A stretch of DNA of 10,549 nucleotides from Thermoanaerobaculia bacterium (GTDB taxonomy: Bacteria > Acidobacteriota > Thermoanaerobaculia > UBA5066), in NCBI GenBank assembly GCA_023717585.1, contig JAMQPJ010000132.1, positions 1 through 10,549 on the forward strand. The letters run 5' to 3'. Positions 6,250 to 10,549 of the stretch are shown here, piece after piece. The position numbers were made by a program, and so were the translations under genes. A model generated the notes under the pieces. It did not search any database and was not told where the DNA came from. It saw nothing but the letters and a program-made list of their open reading frames with translations. Numbering within the stretch: position 1 is the first letter of the stretch; each line of letters begins with the position of its first letter.

Positions 6250-6394
6250 ATGGGATGTGTCCTTGAACCGATATATCTATCGTGGAATCGCCGCACACGG
6301 GCCGTCCTGTGACGCCCCTTCGGGGGAACTAATGGTCTGCCCCGGAGATTCCCCCTGTCTTTTGACGGGTTCAATCGACCTTTCCCACACGGCC
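6241..6394 (+). ncRNA. ssrS: Probable 6S RNA
   Basis: 6S RNA binds the housekeeping RNA polymerase holoenzyme by imitating an open promoter. The segment folds as 6S should. An outer stem pairs CGTG (6245-6248) and TGGGA (6251-6255) with TCCCACACG (6383-6391). An inner stem pairs TTGAACC (6263-6269) with GGTTCAA (6368-6374). A large central bubble follows, then an apical stem in which CCGT (6302-6305) faces ATGG (6332-6335), capped by CCCC-TTCG-GGGG (6315-6326). The text around CCGATAT and GGGTTCAA resembles E. coli 6S at the same structural places. The location directly after zapA is the usual one in many bacteria. Exact ends are unknown; the 5' arm overlaps the zapA stop (6247-6249). I judged this by eye, with no covariance model. 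Confidence 0.72.
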
Positions 6395-6398
6395 GAGG

Positions 6399-6420
6399 CG
6401 GGGCGCCTTTCTTGCGCCCG
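6399..6420 (+). terminator. Candidate terminator-like hairpin after 6S RNA
   Basis: GGGCGC (6401-6406) pairs with GCGCCC (6414-6419) around a 7-nt pyrimidine loop, and an outer C-G pair forms if one G bulges. It lies just past the predicted 6S 3' end. No T-run follows, so intrinsic termination would be weak; it may mark the processed end instead. Confidence 0.35.
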
Positions 6421-6467
6421 CGACGAGAGACGCATTCGGGAGCCCGTCTAGCGTTCGACCCGGATCA

Positions 6468-6492
6468 CCCTCGAAAAAAGACCGATCGAGGG
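6468..6492 (+). promoter_or_regulatory. Hairpin enclosing the rny Shine-Dalgarno
   Basis: CCCTCG (6468-6473) pairs with CGAGGG (6487-6492) around an A-rich 13-nt loop. The only Shine-Dalgarno for rny, GAGGGGG (6488-6494), lies mostly inside the 3' arm, 8 nt before GTG. The stem would therefore compete with ribosome binding. The fold is seen in the sequence; regulation is inferred. Confidence 0.45.
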
Positions 6493-6502
6493 GGACCGAC
6501 CC

Positions 6503-8104
6503 GTGAACTCCACCCTAATCATCGCCATCGAGGCCGCCCTCGCGGTCGTCGCCGTGGGTGTGCTCCTCTGGGCCCTGAAAACCCGCGGCTCGGCCTCCCT
6601 CGCGAAGGCCGAAGCCGAGATCGAGGCCCGCAAGAAGCTCGAGGAAGCGAAGCTCGCCGCGGAAGCCGCCGTCCGCCGCGCCGAAGCCTCCGCACAGAAG
6701 ACCGAGCTCGACGCGAAAGAGCGGGCGCTCAAGGCTCGTGAGGCCGCCGAGCAGGAGGCCGCGAAAAGGCGGGCCGAGCTCCTGGACCAGGAGAAGCGGC
6801 TCCTGCAAAAGGAAGAATCCCTCGACAGGAAGATCGTCAACGCCGAAAAGCGCGAGCTGGATTCCGAAAACCGCGCCCAGAACCTGACCCGGCGCGAGAA
6901 GCACATCGAGGAGATCGAGGCCGAGGCGCAGAAGAAGGCCGAAGCCATCATCCAGGAGCAGCGCGAGAAGCTCGAGAAGATCGCGGGACTCACGGCCGAG
7001 CAGGCCAAGAGGGATCTCATCCGCGAGCTCGAGAACGAGGCGCGGCTCGAGGCGACGGGTCTCGTCCGCCGCATCGAGGAGGATGCCGTCGAGAGCGCGA
7101 ACTGGAAGGCGAAGCGCCTCCTCTCGATGACGATCCAGCGCATGGCGTCCGAGCACGTGGTCGAGACGACCGTCTCGGTTCTCGACCTGCCCTCGGACGA
7201 CATGAAGGGGCGGATCATCGGCCGCGAGGGCCGGAACATCCGCGCCGTCGAGGCCGCGACAGGCGTCGACATCATCATCGACGACACGCCCGAGGCCATC
7301 CTTCTTTCCTCGTTCGACCCGATCCGCCGCGAGGTCGCGCGCCGCGCCCTCGAGCGCCTCATTCAGGACGGGCGCATCCATCCGGCCCGCATCGAAGAGG
7401 TCGTCGAGAAGGTCCGCGAGGAGCTGTGGCAGGACATCAAGACGACAGGTGAGGCGGCCGCGTTCGAGTTCGGCATCGCGGACCTGCACCCCGAGGTCGT
7501 CAAGCTGCTCGGGAGGCTCAAGTACCGCACGAGCTACGGCCAGAGCGTCCTGCAGCACAGCAAGGAGGTCGGCTGGGCGGCGAGCCACCTCGCGAGCGAG
7601 CTCGGCGCGGACGTTGCCGTCGCGAAGCGGGCGGGACTTCTCCACGACATCGGCAAGGCGATCGACCGTGAGCAGGAGGGCACGCACCTCGAGCTCGGGC
7701 GGCAGATCCTGAAGAAGTACGGCGAGACGGAGTCCGTGATCCACGGCATGGAATGCCACCACGGCGACTACGAGCCGCGGACCATCGAGGCGGTCCTCGT
7801 GAACGCCGCCGACGCGATCTCGGCCGCCCGCCCGGGCGCGCGCCGCGAGATCCTCGAGACCTACGTCAAACGCCTCGAGAAGCTCGAGAAGATGACGGAC
7901 GGCATGAAGGGCGTCGAGCGGACGTTCGCGATCCAGGCGGGCCGCGAGCTCCGCGTCATCGTGGACGCGAAGAAGGTCACGGACGACGAGTGTCTCTGGA
8001 TGTCGAAAGACCTCGCCAAGCGCATCGAGGCCGAGCTGCAGTACCCCGGGCAGATAAAAATCACGGTCATCCGGGAGACGAGAGCGGTGGATTTCGCGAA
8101 GTGA
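6503..8104 (+). CDS. rny: Ribonuclease Y
   Basis: Membrane-anchored endoribonuclease that starts mRNA decay in many bacteria. The 533 aa are close to the usual 515-520. Order: one N-terminal transmembrane helix (about residues 4-24, IIAIEAALAVVAVGVLLWAL); a long Glu/Lys/Ala coiled coil (about 30-205, with the typical RRIEEDAVESAN segment); a KH domain with GRIIGREGRNIRAVEAATGVD (from about residue 236); and an HD domain with His381-Asp382 in LLHDIGKAIDRE and HHGD (His419-His420). All HD catalytic residues that I know are present. The GTG start is chosen because it puts the membrane helix at the N-terminus and has GAGGGGG 8 nt upstream. ymdB overlaps its stop by 4 nt, so the pair is probably one transcript. 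Confidence 0.97.
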   Translation: MNSTLIIAIEAALAVVAVGVLLWALKTRGSASLAKAEAEIEARKKLEEAKLAAEAAVRRAEASAQKTELDAKERALKAREAAEQEAAKRRAELLDQEKRLLQKEESLDRKIVNAEKRELDSENRAQNLTRREKHIEEIEAEAQKKAEAIIQEQREKLEKIAGLTAEQAKRDLIRELENEARLEATGLVRRIEEDAVESANWKAKRLLSMTIQRMASEHVVETTVSVLDLPSDDMKGRIIGREGRNIRAVEAATGVDIIIDDTPEAILLSSFDPIRREVARRALERLIQDGRIHPARIEEVVEKVREELWQDIKTTGEAAAFEFGIADLHPEVVKLLGRLKYRTSYGQSVLQHSKEVGWAASHLASELGADVAVAKRAGLLHDIGKAIDREQEGTHLELGRQILKKYGETESVIHGMECHHGDYEPRTIEAVLVNAADAISAARPGARREILETYVKRLEKLEKMTDGMKGVERTFAIQAGRELRVIVDAKKVTDDECLWMSKDLAKRIEAELQYPGQIKITVIRETRAVDFAK

Positions 8105-8892
8105 GAATCCTCTTCATCGGTGATGTCGTCGGCAAGCCCGGCCGCAAGGCGCTTTCTCTTCTAGAGAAGGTCATCGGGCGGGAGCACATCGACTTCACGG
8201 TCGTGAACATCGAGAACGCGGCCGGAGGTTTCGGCGTGACGGCCGAGCTGTTCGCGGACCTCTCGAAGCTCCCGATCGACGTCTTCACCTCCGGCAACCA
8301 CATCTGGGACAAGAAGGAGTTCGTGCCGCTCCTCTCGGATCTCGAGAACCTCCTCCGCCCCGCGAACTATCCCCCCGGCAACCCCGGCCGTGGATGGGCG
8401 ATCCAGGACACGCCGTCCGGGATTCCCGTGGGCGTCCTGAACCTTCAGGGGCAGGTCTTCATGGCGAACACGGACTCGCCGTTCCGGGTGGGCGATCAGA
8501 CGCTCGCCGAGATGAAGGCGAAGCGGCCGGACCTCAAGGTCGTCATCGTCGACATCCACGCCGAGGCGACCTCCGAGAAGCAGGCCGTCGGATGGTGGTT
8601 CGACGGCCGGGCATCGCTCGTCATCGGCACGCACACGCACGTCCCGACGGCGGACGCGCGCATCCTGCCGAAGGGCACGGCCTATCAGGGCGACGCGGGC
8701 ATGACCGGCGCCTACGAAGGAATCATCGGTTTCGACCCCAAGGCAATCCTGGAGAAGTTCCTCTACCAGACCCCGCGCTCGATGGAGACGGCGACCCGGG
8801 ACGTCCGCATGTGCGGCGCGATCGTGGACGTGGACGAGGCGACCGGGAAGGCCCGCGCGATCACGCCGATCCAGGAGAAGCTGGCCGGCTAG
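8101..8892 (+). CDS. ymdB: YmdB-family metallophosphoesterase (TIGR00282)
   Basis: Dimetal phosphoesterase. B. subtilis YmdB hydrolyses 2',3'-cyclic nucleotides and affects biofilm and RNA turnover; the same chemistry is inferred here. The 263 aa match the family length. Metal-site residues are all visible: Asp8 (FIGDVVGKPGR), Glu38-Asn39 (NIENAAGGFG), Asn66-His67 (TSGNHIWDKKEF), His153 (DIHAEATSEK), and His178 and His180 (GTHTHVPTAD). The C-terminal part has GDAGMTGAYEGIIGFDP. The GTG at 8101 overlaps the rny TGA (GTGA) and gives the correct family N-terminus MRILFIGD. The open frame runs further upstream, but that part is only the rny shadow. Pairing of rny and ymdB is common across several phyla. 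Confidence 0.96.
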   Translation: MRILFIGDVVGKPGRKALSLLEKVIGREHIDFTVVNIENAAGGFGVTAELFADLSKLPIDVFTSGNHIWDKKEFVPLLSDLENLLRPANYPPGNPGRGWAIQDTPSGIPVGVLNLQGQVFMANTDSPFRVGDQTLAEMKAKRPDLKVVIVDIHAEATSEKQAVGWWFDGRASLVIGTHTHVPTADARILPKGTAYQGDAGMTGAYEGIIGFDPKAILEKFLYQTPRSMETATRDVRMCGAIVDVDEATGKARAITPIQEKLAG

Positions 8893-8905
8893 GGCGCGGA
8901 CCGGA

Positions 8906-8911
8906 TACGAT
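8906..8911 (+). promoter_or_regulatory. Candidate -10 box for the secreted CARDB gene
   Basis: TACGAT matches TATAAT at 4 of 6 positions, 14 nt after the ymdB stop and about 92 nt before the ATG at 9004. No good -35 stands at 16-18 nt. The 112-nt gap is long compared with the upstream operon, which makes a separate promoter here reasonable. Confidence 0.3.
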
Positions 8912-9003
8912 TCGGCCTGCGAATTCCGTTGCGCGTGCGCGTAGAGCTTTTCGGCGAACTGAGGCGGTCCGACTCGGGTAACCCGGGAAAGGGGGATTCA
9001 GGC

Positions 9004-9879
9004 ATGAATCGGCAGACAGCGACGGGGAATCAACTCAATGGGAGCGTCAGGCTTCGCATCGGGACGGCGGTTGCTGCTCTTGTGGTGGCAGTCGCCTATT
9101 GCTGGACCGGCACCGCCGCGGCAGCGGAGTGCGAGAAGCGAGCGTGTGCCGCCGGGGAAACCTACCGGGACGAACACTGTCACTCGTCGTCCGGCTTTCC
9201 AACTTTCACAATGTCCCACCACCGGGCTGTCTGCGAAGCGGGATGGACCCTCAATGTCGCCACGGGGATGTGTGCCAGAGGCGAGTGCTGCGACAGGCCC
9301 CTCTGTGGGCCTGGCGAGACGTTCAGCAGGGCCGAGACGTATCACGGCAAGCCCTACGGGGTCTGCGAATCCAGTTCCGGGGCCGGATACCGCTCGCATG
9401 CGATGCGCGAATGCGAGGCGGGCTGGGATCTCATCGCCGCGACCGGCAGATGCAGGAAACGGGGATGCGGCATTGCCGTGGCCGGCCCTCTCGTCGACCC
9501 GCGACCTGCGGAGATCGTGCATAAACCGGATCTGGTGATCAGGGACTGGTGGGTCCTGCCCGGTGGCAGTCCCGCTGCCAAGTCCAACCAGGTCAAGTTC
9601 GGTCAGAAGTATCAGGTCTGCTTCGTCGTCGCAAACATCGGGTTGGCCCCGAGCGGGCCCTTCACGGTGGCGGGTGGTGGGCTTGGCATCGGCTCCAACC
9701 CGACGGCACCCGAACTCGGTCTGGCGGCGGGGGCGACGCGCGAGGGCTGTCTGCGCTATCCCACGACGCCACCTCCAGGAACCTACCACCTGATTGTCAC
9801 GGCCGACGTTCCCCCTGCCGTGGATGAGAGCAACGAGGGCAACAACAACAGGAGCGAAGCGATTACCGTCGTGCCGTGA
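9004..9879 (+). CDS. Secreted protein with two Cys-rich repeats and a C-terminal CARDB domain
   Basis: No named gene is recognised. The 291-aa product has a Sec signal peptide: Arg16/Arg18, a hydrophobic stretch to about residue 34, and a cut probably after the Ala run 38-41. Two repeats follow with the same five-Cys layout, C48/C59/C77/C90/C95 and C101/C121/C137/C150/C155. They share GET[YF] after the first Cys, SSSG after the second, and CEAGW-x-L-x3-ATG-x-C. From about residue 170 to the end is a CARDB-type domain: PDLVIRDWW, VVANIGLAPSG, and the signature VDESNEGNNNRSEAITV. Two further Cys (in QVCFVV and EGCLRY) may bridge. CARDB domains are Ig-like adhesion modules, so a surface or binding role is inferred. 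ATG at 9004 has AAAGGGGG 8 nt upstream; an in-frame TTG at 8929 would bury the signal peptide. Base use looks slightly less GC-biased than the flanking genes. Confidence 0.85.
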   Translation: MNRQTATGNQLNGSVRLRIGTAVAALVVAVAYCWTGTAAAAECEKRACAAGETYRDEHCHSSSGFPTFTMSHHRAVCEAGWTLNVATGMCARGECCDRPLCGPGETFSRAETYHGKPYGVCESSSGAGYRSHAMRECEAGWDLIAATGRCRKRGCGIAVAGPLVDPRPAEIVHKPDLVIRDWWVLPGGSPAAKSNQVKFGQKYQVCFVVANIGLAPSGPFTVAGGGLGIGSNPTAPELGLAAGATREGCLRYPTTPPPGTYHLIVTADVPPAVDESNEGNNNRSEAITVVP

Positions 9880-9915
9880 GGCCGGTCGTCCTTCGCGTGC
9901 GGCTCTGCGCTCACG
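9875..9915 (+). terminator. Inverted repeat after the CARDB gene, possible weak terminator
   Basis: CGTGAG (9875-9880) pairs with CTCACG (9910-9915), and inside it GCCG (9881-9884) pairs with CGGC (9900-9903), leaving an asymmetric internal loop. It overlaps the stop codon. Without a T-run it is at best a weak or Rho-assisted terminator. Confidence 0.3.
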
Positions 9916-9959
9916 AACGTAGCCTGTCTCGCGAACTGGACCGGTCGCTCGATATTGGC

Positions 9960-9965
9960 TAGGAT
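9960..9965 (+). promoter_or_regulatory. Candidate -10 box for a leaderless Trm112-like transcript
   Basis: TAGGAT matches TATAAT at 4 of 6 positions and ends 6 nt before the ATG at 9972. Transcription would begin at or next to that ATG. No Shine-Dalgarno precedes the gene (only CGCCGC), which fits leaderless initiation. No clear -35 is seen. Confidence 0.4.
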
Positions 9966-9971
9966 CGCCGC

Positions 9972-10229
9972 ATGGCCGTCGACAAGGAGCTGCTCGATAT
10001 CCTCGCGTGCCCCGCCTGCGACGCGCGACCGCCGGTGACTCTCTGCGCGCTAAAGGCCGACGTCGCGAAAGCCGTCGTCGAAAAGTACCGCGAAAGCCTC
10101 AAGGACGAAGAGCCCGTCGTGACCGAGGGGCTCTCCTGCGCGGCATGCGGGCGCGTCTACCCGATCGTCTCCGACATTCCCGTGATGCTCGTCGAGGAGG
10201 CTCTTCCGGCGGACGCCCGGATGGCCTGA
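9972..10229 (+). CDS. Trm112-like zinc-ribbon protein
   Basis: Small cytoplasmic protein of the Trm112/UPF0434 (YcaR-like) family. Eukaryotic and archaeal Trm112 activate methyltransferases; the bacterial role is poorly defined. The 85 aa show LLDILACPACD at the N-terminus (Cys13, Cys16), then LSCAACGRVYPIVSDIPVML (Cys56, Cys59). These form the expected four-Cys zinc site and the family's C-terminal [YF]PI-x2-IPVML strand. Between the Cys pairs lies a charged helical insertion of about 25 residues (DVAKAVVEKYRESLKDEE), so it is longer than the roughly 60-aa enterobacterial proteins. It starts at ATG without a Shine-Dalgarno. In many genomes such genes neighbour envelope or glycosyl genes, and here a polysaccharide-type membrane gene follows. 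Confidence 0.9.
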   Translation: MAVDKELLDILACPACDARPPVTLCALKADVAKAVVEKYRESLKDEEPVVTEGLSCAACGRVYPIVSDIPVMLVEEALPADARMA

Positions 10230-10236
10230 TCTTCCG

Positions 10237-10549
10237 CTGAGGCTCCTTCCCGAACCGATCACGCGCCGAAGGGGCTGGGAGCGCGCGGCTTTCGTGTTCT
10301 TCATCCTCGGCGTGGGGTTTGTCCCCGGCGTCGGGGTCGCGAACATCTGCCTCGGGATTGCCCTGTTCTGTACGCTCGTGTGGCGCCTGTCGGCCCGCGC
10401 GCGCGGAGAGGAGTTCCTTGGGCCGTTCCGGCGCACGACGCCCCTCCACGCCCCAATCGGCGCGTTCGTGCTGCTCTCGGTCCTGTCGTGCGCGTTCTCG
10501 ACGCTTCCGTCCCGCTCCTTCATCCAGATCAAGGGATTCGGGACGTTTC
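10237..10549 (+). CDS. N-terminus of a membrane protein resembling O-antigen ligase/polymerase (truncated by window)
   Basis: The frame is open from 10186 to the window end. The translated stretch has a basic N-terminus (ITRRGWERA), a hydrophobic helix (FVFFILGVGFVPGVG, then VANICLGIALFCTLVWRL), a polar loop with Arg/Glu, and a second helix (IGAFVLLSVLSCAFS) followed by TLPSRSFIQIKG. A helix ending in LS-x2-FS followed by a P-x-RS motif is typical of the N-terminus of O-antigen ligase/Wzy-type proteins, which join or polymerise lipid-linked surface glycans. No in-frame ATG, GTG or TTG occurs between 10186 and 10294. The start is therefore either CTG at 10237 (7 nt after the Trm112 stop, keeps the basic N-terminus) or GTG at 10294 with GGGAG 12 nt upstream (inside the helix). 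I give 10237, with low certainty on the start. Confidence 0.65.
   Translation, partial: MRLLPEPITRRRGWERAAFVFFILGVGFVPGVGVANICLGIALFCTLVWRLSARARGEEFLGPFRRTTPLHAPIGAFVLLSVLSCAFSTLPSRSFIQIKGFGTF

Noticed and set aside
6515..7762. 415-codon minus-strand frame opposite rny
   Set aside because: Leu/Asp/Arg-rich mirror of the rny coiled coil and HD region; rny is unmistakable on the + strand.
7753..8100. Upstream extension of the ymdB frame
   Set aside because: The translated part before GTG 8101 is charged low-complexity text within rny. The family N-terminus MRILFIGD begins at 8101.
8975..8985. CGGG-TAA-CCCG palindrome before the CARDB gene
   Set aside because: Only four base pairs with a three-base loop; likely chance in GC-rich DNA.
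8929..9003. TTG start giving 25 extra residues on the CARDB protein
   Set aside because: It would place a charged stretch before the signal peptide and lacks a good Shine-Dalgarno; ATG 9004 has AAAGGGGG at 8 nt.
1..10549. CRISPR array, transposase, integrase, tRNA or defence genes
   Set aside because: No regularly spaced repeats, no matching protein motifs and no tRNA-like fold or CCA end was found on either strand by reading.

Overview
The window is a GC-rich bacterial chromosome segment in which every convincing gene lies on the + strand. It is a housekeeping cluster: thrS (3' part), infC, rpmI, rplT, pheS, pheT, a small coiled-coil gene, zapA, a probable 6S RNA gene, rny and ymdB. After it come a secreted cysteine-rich/CARDB protein, a Trm112-like zinc protein, and the 5' end of a membrane gene resembling O-antigen ligases/polymerases. 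The order pheST, zapA, 6S RNA, rny, ymdB, the GC content and the protein variants fit Acidobacteriota or a deltaproteobacterium-like lineage. That placement is an inference of modest certainty, and nothing here fixes the genus.

Region 1 (2-5527) is the classic translation operon. It holds two aminoacyl-tRNA synthetases, initiation factor IF3 and ribosomal proteins L35 and L20, with short intergenic gaps and mostly good Shine-Dalgarno sites. infC has no ATG, GTG or TTG start that would keep the IF3 N-domain. It almost certainly starts at a CTG (1004) placed 8 nt after AAGGAGG, in line with the rare-start autoregulation known for infC in other bacteria. PheT is short because the N-terminal OB-fold tRNA-binding insertion is absent. 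Purine/pyrimidine-rich, AT-richer patches interrupt the GC-rich coding sequence of thrS and pheT. They include five perfect copies of the hexamer CTCTTC (an 11-serine run in PheT) and a shared 11-12 bp core.

Region 2 (5538-8892) links cell division and RNA metabolism. A 99-aa coiled-coil protein (ZapB-like in character) precedes zapA. A probable 6S RNA overlaps the zapA 3' end and fills most of the zapA-rny gap. rny (RNase Y) has its Shine-Dalgarno inside a small hairpin. ymdB overlaps the rny stop by 4 nt (GTGA), so the two are probably translationally coupled.

Region 3 (8893-10549) is less conserved. The 291-aa exported protein has two cysteine-patterned repeats followed by a CARDB adhesion-like domain, and it is the least familiar gene in the window. 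The Trm112-like gene has a -10 box placed for a leaderless transcript. The final partial gene suggests that a surface-polysaccharide locus begins here.

No CRISPR array, transposase, tRNA, phage gene or defence system is visible.
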